A stretch of DNA of 64,000 nucleotides from DYRB01 sp963709645 (GTDB taxonomy: Bacteria; Pseudomonadota; Gammaproteobacteria; Chromatiales; Chromatiaceae): contig CAVPXP010000002.1 in NCBI GenBank assembly GCA_963709645.1, forward strand, positions 1-64,000, read 5' to 3'. Below are positions 52,099 to 60,500 of the stretch, one piece after another. The notes beneath the pieces are model-generated. The model ran no database searches. It worked only from the letters and a program-made list of their open reading frames with translations, and was not told the DNA's origin. Position numbers and translations under genes: made by a program. The stretch's first letter is position 1, and each line of letters begins with the position of its first letter.

Positions 52099-54333
52099 AT
52101 GGGGCGATCGCCCCTTGCTCGGCCTGCTCCCATGGACGCCGTCCCCAACCTCTTCTCTTACCGCAAGTTCTGGGCCCACCGTCTGGGTCCGGCGCCGGAG
52201 CTGCCGACCACCCGGGCAGAGATGGAGCGCCTCGGCTGGGACAGCTGCGACGTGGTCATCGTCACCGGCGACGCCTATGTGGATCACCCGAGCTTTGGTA
52301 TGGCCATCATCGGGCGCCTGCTGGAGGCGCAGGGGTTTCGGGTCGGGATCATTGCCCAGCCGGAATGGACTTCGAAGGCGGACTTCGCCCGCCTGGGCCG
52401 ACCCAATCTCTTCTTCGGGGTTACGGCGGGGAACATGGACTCCATGGTCAACCGCTATACCTCCGACCGGCGCCTGCGCAGCGACGACGCCTACACCCCG
52501 GATGGCCAGCCCGGACGGCGCCCCGACCGCTCCGTGGTCGTCTATGCCCAGCGGGCGCGCGAGGCCTTCGGGGATGTGCCCATCGTTATCGGCGGGATCG
52601 AGGCGAGCCTGAGGCGCATCGCCCACTACGACTACTGGTCCGACAAGGTGCGTCGCTCGGCCCTGGTCGACGCCAAGGCGGACCTGCTGATCTTCGGGAA
52701 CGCGGAGCGCGCGTTGGTGGAGGTGGCCCACCGCCTGGCGCGGGGGGAGCCCATCGGGGAAATCCGCGACCTGCGCGGAACGGCTTTCGTCCGCCGCGAG
52801 GTCCCGGAGGACTGGGCGGTGATCGACTCGACCCAGATCGAGAGACCGGGCCGACTGGATCCACACCCGGACCCCTATGCCGCTGAGCCGGCGGGATGCG
52901 CACCCGGTGTGACCGCGGCACCCGCCCCTCTCCCCAGCCCCTCCCCCCTCCGACGCGAGGGGCTTTTGCGACAGCCTCCCGTGGGACAAGGGACTGCTGC
53001 GGTCCAGCCCATCACCTTCCACCGCCGCCCGCGGCACCTGGACCGGGGCCACACGGTCGTCCGCCTACCCGCTTACGAGCAGGTGCGTGACGACCCGGTC
53101 CTCTACGCCCACGCCTCCCGAGTCTTCCACCTGGAGACCAACCCCGGGAACGCGCGCGCCCTGGTCCAGGCCCACGGGGACCGCGACGTCTGGCTCAACC
53201 CCCCGCCCATCCCCTTGACCACGGCGGAATTGGACCGGATCTATGAGCTGCCCTACAGCCGCAGGCCGCACTCGGGCTACGGGGAGTCCCGCGTTCCCGC
53301 CTGGGAGATGATCCGGTTCTCGGTCAACATCCTGCGCGGCTGCTTCGGCGGCTGCACCTTCTGCTCCATTACCGAGCACGAGGGGCGCATCATCCAGAGC
53401 CGCTCGGAGGCGTCCATCCTGCGCGAAGTCGAGGACATCCGCGACCGCACCCCCGGCTACACCGGGACCATCTCGGACTTGGGCGGGCCCACGGCGAACA
53501 TGTGGCGCCTCGCTTGCAAAGACCCGAAGATCGAGGCGTCTTGCCGGCGGCTATCCTGCGTCTACCCGGACATCTGTCCCAACATGGGCACGGACCACGG
53601 GCCCCTGATCCGGCTCTACCGCAAGGCCCGCGCCCTGCCCGGGGTCAAGCGGGTCCTGATCGCCTCCGGGCTGCGCTACGACCTGGCCGTGCGTTCACCG
53701 GACTACATCCGGGAGCTGGCCACCCACCACGTCGGTGGATACCTCAAGATCGCCCCCGAGCACACCCAGTCAGGTCCCCTCTCCAAGATGATGAAGCCGG
53801 GGATCGGGGCCTACGACCGCTTCAAGAACCTGTTCGACCGATTCTCCCGTGAGGCGGGCAAGGAGCAGTACCTGATACCCTACTTCATCGCCGCCCACCC
53901 GGGCACCAGCGACGAGGACATGATCGAGCTCGCCGTCTGGCTCAAGGCCAATGGCTTCCGGCCGGATCAGGTGCAGGCCTTCCTGCCCACCCCCATGGCC
54001 ATCGCCTCGGCCATGTATCACACGGGCAGGAACCCCCTGAAGCGGGTCGGGCGGGACTCCGAGGCGGTCTCGGTGGTACGGGGACTGAAGCAGCGGCGCC
54101 TGCACAAAGCCTTCCTGCGCTACCACGACCCGGAGAACTGGCCGCTCCTGCGCGATACCCTCAAGGCCATGGGTCGCGCCGACCTGATCGGCAACGGCAA
54201 GCGCCACCTGGTTCCGGCCTTCCAGCCGGCGGGGACGGGGAGGGTTCCGGAGGGACAACGTCGGCCCGGCAGCGGTGCGCCGGGCGGGACCACGTCCATG
54301 CGCCCTGCGCGCCGACCGAAGCGGCGGGGCTGA
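52099..54333 (+). CDS. YgiQ family radical SAM protein with an internal insert
   Basis: A 744-residue member of the UPF0313/YgiQ family. The N-terminal domain has GWDSCDVVIVTGDAYVDHPS and IGGIEASLRRIAHYDYWSDK; the radical SAM Cys triad is in LRGCFGGCTFCSITEHEGR (Cys 415, 419, 422). A C-terminal region follows LKIAPEHTQSGPLSKMMKPG. ATG 52132 is an alternative start. Between residues about 262 and 305 (52890-53010) a Pro/Ser/Arg-rich stretch interrupts the family sequence, encoded by DNA with a terminator-like hairpin. Biochemical function of the family is unknown. Confidence 0.88.
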   Translation: MGRSPLARPAPMDAVPNLFSYRKFWAHRLGPAPELPTTRAEMERLGWDSCDVVIVTGDAYVDHPSFGMAIIGRLLEAQGFRVGIIAQPEWTSKADFARLGRPNLFFGVTAGNMDSMVNRYTSDRRLRSDDAYTPDGQPGRRPDRSVVVYAQRAREAFGDVPIVIGGIEASLRRIAHYDYWSDKVRRSALVDAKADLLIFGNAERALVEVAHRLARGEPIGEIRDLRGTAFVRREVPEDWAVIDSTQIERPGRLDPHPDPYAAEPAGCAPGVTAAPAPLPSPSPLRREGLLRQPPVGQGTAAVQPITFHRRPRHLDRGHTVVRLPAYEQVRDDPVLYAHASRVFHLETNPGNARALVQAHGDRDVWLNPPPIPLTTAELDRIYELPYSRRPHSGYGESRVPAWEMIRFSVNILRGCFGGCTFCSITEHEGRIIQSRSEASILREVEDIRDRTPGYTGTISDLGGPTANMWRLACKDPKIEASCRRLSCVYPDICPNMGTDHGPLIRLYRKARALPGVKRVLIASGLRYDLAVRSPDYIRELATHHVGGYLKIAPEHTQSGPLSKMMKPGIGAYDRFKNLFDRFSREAGKEQYLIPYFIAAHPGTSDEDMIELAVWLKANGFRPDQVQAFLPTPMAIASAMYHTGRNPLKRVGRDSEAVSVVRGLKQRRLHKAFLRYHDPENWPLLRDTLKAMGRADLIGNGKRHLVPAFQPAGTGRVPEGQRRPGSGAPGGTTSMRPARRPKRRG
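52945..52967 (+). repeat. Hairpin with T run inside the ygiQ-like gene
   Basis: CCCCTC (52945-52950) pairs with GAGGGG (52957-52962) across a 6-base loop, followed by CTTTT. It lies in a C-rich stretch (CCCTCTCCCCAGCCCCTCCC) resembling dispersed intergenic GC repeats, and is translated in frame. Confidence 0.5.
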
Positions 54334-54361
54334 GTTCAGCTGGCAGGCCCTCCGAGGCCGG

Positions 54362-55231
54362 CTACTCGATCCCTGCCGCAGGGGCTTCTGAGGTCTTGGG
54401 CGTCGTTGGAGCCGGACAGGCTCCTGACGCAAAAATCTGCGCGCGCTGCTTGGCACGCTTCGCGGGGGAGAGGCGCCACATGCCCTTCACGTCCATCTTG
54501 CCGACGAGCTTGCCGACGGCACAGGTACAGGATTCGGCGACGCGGTCAATGAGGGCAGACTGCTGCCCGAGGACGACGGCGACACTTGCCTCCGGGTCAG
54601 CGCGCCCGGCGCGCTGTCGGCGGACCTCCGGGGTTAGGGTGTCGACCATGCACTCAAGCTCCGCCACCTGACGCAGCACGCGGATGTCCTCGTCGGCGAA
54701 GAGGTCGCGGTCGATCTCCTGCCCCTTGGCTCGCCACTTCTTGCCGAGCGGGCTCGCATAGAAGCGGTTCACCTCCTTCAACTCGGTAACCGTGAAGGTC
54801 GCCTTGAAGCGGGCCGCCAGCTGCTTGCCCATACGGTTGCGGATATCGGCCGGGCGCCCCCGCTCCGCCAAGGTCCCATAGAAGACGCTGCTGTAGGTCG
54901 CCTGCACCTTGCGCCCCAATGGGCTGTCAAGAAATGCGACCAGCTCCCCCAGCTCCGGCTCGGTGAAGGCATCGGCGTAGCGCCCAGCCAGCATCTGCTC
55001 CACGCGCCGCATCTTCTCGCTCTCGCGTCCCACCAAATAGCGGGCGGTGTCGCGCGGGTCCCCGGCGGCAAAGAGCCGCTCCAGCATGGCCGTGACATAG
55101 ACGTCGGACATGACCCCAGCCAGGCGCATGGCCGGCCCCCGGGGCCCGCCCGGAAATGTCTCGCAGCCCGACAGGGCGCTGCCGACGCTAACCGATAGGG
55201 CCAGACAGATGACGGCGATGGATCTCGACAC
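54362..55231 (-). CDS. DUF2059 domain lipoprotein
   Basis: A 289-residue protein from GTG 55231, 12 bases after AGGAGG. The N-terminus RSIAVICLALSVSVGSALSGC is a lipoprotein signal with lipobox ALSGC. The DUF2059-type core reads YADAFTEPELGELVAFLDSP LGRK and is partly repeated as FTVTELKEVNRFYASPLGKK. Two Cys (CTCAVG) lie near the C-terminus. Probably membrane-attached facing the periplasm; function unknown. The longer upstream frame runs into a MITE and is not coding. Confidence 0.8.
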   Translation of the reverse strand: MSRSIAVICLALSVSVGSALSGCETFPGGPRGPAMRLAGVMSDVYVTAMLERLFAAGDPRDTARYLVGRESEKMRRVEQMLAGRYADAFTEPELGELVAFLDSPLGRKVQATYSSVFYGTLAERGRPADIRNRMGKQLAARFKATFTVTELKEVNRFYASPLGKKWRAKGQEIDRDLFADEDIRVLRQVAELECMVDTLTPEVRRQRAGRADPEASVAVVLGQQSALIDRVAESCTCAVGKLVGKMDVKGMWRLSPAKRAKQRAQIFASGACPAPTTPKTSEAPAAGIE

Positions 55232-55262
55232 TCGGCACTGCCTCCTGGACGGGATTCGGGGC

Positions 55263-55431
55263 CTAGGAGCCTGTCGGACTTTGGATGAACCTACTGCGGA
55301 AGTGAGTGAACGGCCCATTTCGCCCCGGCATTTCCTTACATAGAGCCCACTATGCGCCTCAAAACCGGAACAAAATGGTCTCATCCTCCCACTCCCTCGC
55401 TACGATCCCCCTAAGTCCGACAGGCTCCTAG
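55263..55431. mobile_element. MITE, 169 bp including CTAG target duplications
   Basis: Terminal inverted repeats GAGCCTGTCGGACTT (55267-55281) and AAGTCCGACAGGCTC (55413-55427) are perfect over 15 bases and are flanked on both sides by CTAG (55263-55266 and 55428-55431), a 4-base target duplication as produced by IS5-like elements. The interior has no open frame of note. The parent transposase is not in the window. Confidence 0.85.
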
Positions 55432-55439
55432 CGATCGCC

Positions 55440-55919
55440 CTAGCTCGGGCGCAAGGCCGCAACCGAGATCAGGACGTTGAAGTGCGTGCTCCAGACCACG
55501 ACCGAGGGATAGTGGGTCAAGTCGATCCCGGCCGGAACGCCGTAACCCTGGGCCCCCGCAAACGCCTGCAGCGGTCCAAGGTCGACGAACATGGTTTCAT
55601 CCACGCGGGTGTCGGACCCAATCTCGGCCAATGGGACCAGGTAGAGGCGATAACCCGGCCCTGGGCCAACCTCGAAGTCCGCCCCCAATTGCATCAGGCC
55701 CGGGGCAAGGGTCACGGAGCCGGCGCCATAGTGGACCGGGTCCCGCGGATCGACTTGGGCGAAGGTCCCCGCCGCGACCGCGGGCCCGCCAGCGACCGGA
55801 GCGGCCGAACCGCCCGCGTACGCGGGGAACAGTGCCGGGTAGGTGCCCAGTCCCAGGCCGAAGCCAAGCACAGAGCCCAGGATAGTGCCGACCAGCAGGC
55901 CGACCGTGCGTTGTCTCAT
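55440..55919 (-). CDS. DM13 domain protein, membrane-anchored
   Basis: A 159-residue protein from ATG 55919 (upstream codons to 55973 are less likely). RTVGLLVGTILGSVLGFGLG is an uncleaved or signal-type hydrophobic segment; the DM13 domain follows: FAQVDPRDPVHYGAGSVTLA, FEVGPGPGYRLYLVPLAEIG and YPSVVVWSTHFNVLISVAAL. DM13 is proposed to take part in redox or electron transfer reactions outside the membrane. The Cys typical of some DM13 proteins is absent here (ST in its place). Confidence 0.82.
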   Translation of the reverse strand: MRQRTVGLLVGTILGSVLGFGLGLGTYPALFPAYAGGSAAPVAGGPAVAAGTFAQVDPRDPVHYGAGSVTLAPGLMQLGADFEVGPGPGYRLYLVPLAEIGSDTRVDETMFVDLGPLQAFAGAQGYGVPAGIDLTHYPSVVVWSTHFNVLISVAALRPS

Positions 55920-56048
55920 ACGAGCCCTCTGGTACATCGTCCGACCGGATGGCGGCAGGGGTACCCCCCGCACCGGGTGGCGCAGTGTACCAGACGTGGG
56001 CAGGGGCCGGACCGGGACGGCTGTTGGCCCCGGGTGGTCCGAAACACC

Positions 56049-56081
56049 CAGTTCAGCTCAGCTCAGCTCAGCTCAGCTCAG
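56049..56081. repeat. Pentanucleotide tandem repeat (CAGCT)n
   Basis: TCAGC/CAGCT repeats five to six times from about 56053 to 56081. It overlaps the stop codon of gabD, whose last residues (LDLS) are encoded by the first unit; slippage would not change the protein because each frame stops at once. Confidence 0.75.
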
Positions 56082-57524
56082 GTCCAGGCACAGGTATTTG
56101 AGGTCCAGGTACTCGTCGATCCCGTAGCGCGATCCCTCCCGCCCGAACCCGGACTGCTTGACCCCGCCAAAGGGGGCGACAGCGGTGGAGATGATCCCGG
56201 TGTTGATCCCCACCATCCCATACTCCAGGGCCTCGGCCACCCGCCAGACCCGGCCCAGGTCGCGGCTGTAGAAGTAGGCCGCCAGGCCATACTCGGTCGC
56301 GTTCGCCAGGGCGATGCCCTGCCCCTCGGTGCCAAAGCGGAACAGGGGGGCGACCGGGCCGAAGGTCTCCTCCCGAGCGATTCGCATCCCCGGGGTCACG
56401 TCGGCCAGGACCGTCGGCTGGTAGAAGGTCCCGCCAAGGGCATGGCGGCCGCCCCCGGCGAGGACCCGGGCCCCCTGGCCCAGGGCATCTGCGACCTGGG
56501 CCTCGACCTTGGCCAAGGCGTCCCCGTCGATCAGCGGCCCCTGGGTCACGCCGGCCTCGGTCCCCGGGCCGACCCGCAGATCCCCCACGCGGACCGCCAA
56601 CCGCTGGGCAAAGGCGTCGTAGATCCCAACCTGGACCAGGATACGGTTGGCGCACACGCAGGTCTGACCGGAGTTACGGTACTTGGACTGGATGGCCCCC
56701 TCCACCGCAGCATCCAGGTCCGCATCGTCGAAGACGATGAACGGGGCGTTACCACCCAACTCCAGGGACAGGCGCTTGAGGGTGTCGGCGCACTGGCGCA
56801 TGAGCAGCCGCCCAACCTCTGTGGACCCGGTGAAGCTCAGCTTGCGCACCGTCGGGTTCGCCGTCAGCTCCGCACCGATGGGGCCAGGTGCACCGGTGAC
56901 CACGTTGAAGACCCCGGGGGGTATCCCGGCCCGCTCGGCCAGAACCGCCAAGGCGAGGGCCGACAGCGGGGTCTGCTCCGCCGGCTTGACGACCAAGGTA
57001 CAGCCCGCCGCCAGGGCCGCCCCCGCCTTACGGGTGATCATGGCCGCAGGGAAGTTCCAGGGTGTAATGGCGGCACAGACACCCACCGGCTGCTTCATGA
57101 TGAGGATGCGCTTGCCGGTCTGATGCTCTGGGATCAGGTCCCCGTAGACCCGCCGCCCCTCCTCGGCAAACCAGTCGATGAAAGACGCGGCATAGACGAT
57201 TTCGCCACGTGCCTCTACCAGCGGCTTGCCCTGCTCCGCGGTCATGATGCCGGCCAGGTCCTCGACATGGGTGACCATCAGATCGTGCCAACGTCGCAGC
57301 AGGGCGCAGCGCTCGCCGGCGGTGAGCACGCGCCAGGCGGGCCAGGCCGCCTCCGCCGCGGCGATGGCCCGGCGGGTCTCCGCCGCCCCCAGGTCTGGCA
57401 CCCGGGCGATGGCCTCCCCAGTGGCTGGGTCGGTGACCGCGAGCCAGCCCCCCGTATCGGCTTCGATCCAGGCGCCGCCGAGGTAGCACTGCTCGCGCAG
57501 TAGGGCTTGATCTCGAATCTGCAT
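56073..57524 (-). CDS. gabD: NAD(P)-dependent succinate-semialdehyde dehydrogenase
   Basis: A 483-residue aldehyde dehydrogenase. Motifs: MTAEQGKPLVEARGEIVYAA, ITPWNFPAAMITRKAGAALA, the Rossmann FTGSTEVGRLLM, catalytic Glu in LELGGNAPFIVFDDAD and catalytic Cys in NSGQTCVCANRILVQ. The second Cys after the catalytic one is typical of GabD. It oxidises succinate semialdehyde to succinate. No gabT nearby. Confidence 0.92.
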   Translation of the reverse strand: MQIRDQALLREQCYLGGAWIEADTGGWLAVTDPATGEAIARVPDLGAAETRRAIAAAEAAWPAWRVLTAGERCALLRRWHDLMVTHVEDLAGIMTAEQGKPLVEARGEIVYAASFIDWFAEEGRRVYGDLIPEHQTGKRILIMKQPVGVCAAITPWNFPAAMITRKAGAALAAGCTLVVKPAEQTPLSALALAVLAERAGIPPGVFNVVTGAPGPIGAELTANPTVRKLSFTGSTEVGRLLMRQCADTLKRLSLELGGNAPFIVFDDADLDAAVEGAIQSKYRNSGQTCVCANRILVQVGIYDAFAQRLAVRVGDLRVGPGTEAGVTQGPLIDGDALAKVEAQVADALGQGARVLAGGGRHALGGTFYQPTVLADVTPGMRIAREETFGPVAPLFRFGTEGQGIALANATEYGLAAYFYSRDLGRVWRVAEALEYGMVGINTGIISTAVAPFGGVKQSGFGREGSRYGIDEYLDLKYLCLDLS

Positions 57525-57557
57525 CGGCTACCTCATCGATGGGTCGAGGTCAGGGAC

Positions 57558-60500
57558 CTATTCGCGGTAGAGCAGGGTCACCGCGGTGCCCTCGGCAACC
57601 ACCGTGCCGCTCACCTCACGCCCCTTGCCGGCGACGGGGGCTGATCGCTCCATCGCGACCCTCCAGGTGCCCGGCGGCAACTGGGCCCGATACTCGGCAC
57701 CGCTGTTCATGATGACGATGATCTCGGACCAGGGGTCACCGTTTGCTCCGGCCTGGATGCGATGCATCACGACCCCCTGGCGCGGCGTGGTGGTGGTGAC
57801 GTTGCGGTCGATCTCCTCCCAGGTGTTCATGCGCAGACCCGGGTGGGCCCGTCGCAGGGCAATGGCGGCCTGGTAATAGTCAAAGATGTCGGCGTTCGCG
57901 GTCTTCCATTCCCAACGGATCTTGTTGACCTCGTCGCCGGACTGGTAGCTGTTGTGATCCCCCTGCTTGTCCCGCAACAGCTCCACGCCGCTGTGCAGGA
58001 ATGGGATGCCCTGACTGGTCAGCACCACACCGTTGGCAAACTCCTGGACCCGGCGCAGATAGGGGTCGCTGCGGCTGCGACCATGGCCGTCCGCCCACAG
58101 CAGTATCTTGTCCCTCAGGGTCAGATTGTCGTGGGCCGAGACATAGTTGATGCTCTGCTCCGGGTCGGCCGCGAACATGGGGTCCCAGGTGTCGATGGCG
58201 ACCGTCGGGTCGTTCGCGAAGCGGATGCCGCCACGGCTCCCCACGGCGATGCGCCAGGTATCCGGGTTGGAATTAAGGGCATAGCAGTCCCCCGGGTTGC
58301 AGCCCCCCGAGTCATTGACGCCTTTGATGGCCTCCCGGTACTTGGGATTGAAGACGCCCACGTGGGCGTCCTGGATGCGCGCAACAGTGCCGAGCCGAAC
58401 CCGATGCGCCTCGCGCGGATCGCTGGCGAAGCCGTTCCAGGGCTCACCGTAGATCAGCAGATTGCGGTTTGGGAAGGTGTCGTTCAGGTGGCGCCCCCAG
58501 GCGCCCACATCGTCGTAGTCGAAGACGCCGATGAGATCGAAGCGGAATCCGTCGACGTTGTACTCCCTGACCCAGTACTCGAGCGAGTCGCGGATCATGC
58601 GCCCCACCATCGGCACGCCGGCGTCGATGGAATTGCCGGTGCCCGAGAGGTCGGTGGCCGTGTAGTAGCGCGGGGTGATGGGCTCGAACATCTCCTTATC
58701 GGCGCTATGGTTGTAAACCACGTCGATGATCACTCGCAGCCCCGCCTTGTGCAGCGCGTCGACCATTCGCTTGAGCTCCACCACCCGGTTCTCGTAATCA
58801 AAGGGCGTCAGGGAGTAGCGCTCCTCCGGCACGTTGTAGTTGCGCGGATCGTAGCCCCAGTTGTAGCACTGGGTGTCGGCCACATTCGCGCAAGAGGCGA
58901 AGTCGTAGACCGGCATGAGCTGGACGTGGGTCACCCCCAGCTCGACGAGATGATCGAGCCCCGTGGCCCTTCCATTGTTGCTGGTGCCGCGCTCCACCAA
59001 CCCCAGGAACTTGCCGCGCCGATCGGCGGGAACCCCAGAGCTCGGATCGATGGTGAAGTCGCGCACATGGAGCTCATAGATCACCGCGTCCTCTCGCTCT
59101 GCGAGCGGCGGGCGGGCCGACCAGCCGCCGGGCAGCTCGGTGCGGGCGGGGTCCAGGACGATGCTGTCCCCGGCGCCGGGCTCCGCCATCCGCCCGTAGG
59201 GATCGCGCACACTGGCCCCGTCGATCTCGAAATGATAGCGCTTGAGCCGATGGTCCCCCTCGACGGTCACCTGATAGACGTCGCTGTACCCGTTGAAATC
59301 CGGCACGGGGTGCATCTCATGGGTCTCGCCCGCGAGCCACAGCCGGACATGGGTGCGGTCCGGCGACCAAATGGAGAAGGCGGTGCGCTCGGGCCCATAG
59401 ACGGCGCCCAGGGTCTGGACTGCGGAGCCGCCGGGACCAGGGGCCCCACGCAGAATCAGCTCGTACTCGAGGGTCTGGTCATTGACCCTGATCCGATAGG
59501 TCCCGGACACGGGCACCGCGATGTCTCGACCGGTGTGGTCGAGCCGGCGGTCCCCCTCGTTGTCCCCATAGTTGTGTGTCCAGTCCCCCTTGACGTCGAG
59601 CTTGAAACGCTGGCCATCCCCGCCGTCGAAGACCACCTCCGTCTCCCAGATGTGATCGGCAACCAGCTCCATGGCCCTGTTGCCCCACGCATTGGGGGTG
59701 CCTCGGAAGAACAGGCCCTCGAAGCTCTGGGCAAAGCCGCCACCGCCGTCCACGGGCCTCAGCTCGTAGCGCAGGGTCTGGTCACTGACCTGGAGCCGGT
59801 AGTCACCAAGCACATCCGTGTAGATGTCAGGGCCCGTGGGATCGAGGATACGGTCTCCCTGGTTGTCGCCGTAGCTCTGGGACCAATCCCCCTTCACATC
59901 CAACTTGAAGCGCTGGCCGTCGCGCCCATCGAAGTGCACCTGTGACTCCCAGGTGTAATCCGCGACGAGGACCATGGGGGTGGCACTCCAGTTGTTCGGC
60001 GTGCCACGCAAGAACAAGCTGTCGAAGGTGTGGGCAAACCCACCGCCGCCCGGCGGCGGAACCCCGGGGTGGGCCCCGCCGTAGATCGCGGCGGCCTGCA
60101 TGGCACCCAGATTGAAGCTCGCGACGCCCTGGGCATCGACCTCGATGATCTCGCCTCCGCAGGGGGCCTCCGCGCTCAGGATATTGCAGTAGCGCCCAGC
60201 CGGCAGCCCGGTCTTGAGCCTTTGGCTCATGGCGTCCGTCTGGTTGTTGATGACCACGAAGCCCTTGTCGGCGCAGCCGAAGGCGATCTGGTTCGACCCG
60301 TTGGTCCACCAATGATCGACCCGGGACTCGCCCCCGGGGGGACAGGCGCCCACGGCAAAGCGCCGGTAGGCGACCATGTTGGCAATATTGCCCCAGCGGT
60401 GCTGGCACACCCAGGACGAGTTGGAGCAGCCGCCGCCCGCGGGTGGCCCGGCGTCCGTGTCGGTGAACCGATAGCCCGACATGATCTTGGGATAACCCTG

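Noticed and set aside
57762..59945. 727-codon plus-strand open frame.
   Set aside because: Antisense shadow of the amylase/pullulanase gene, whose catalytic motifs are all in the opposite strand.
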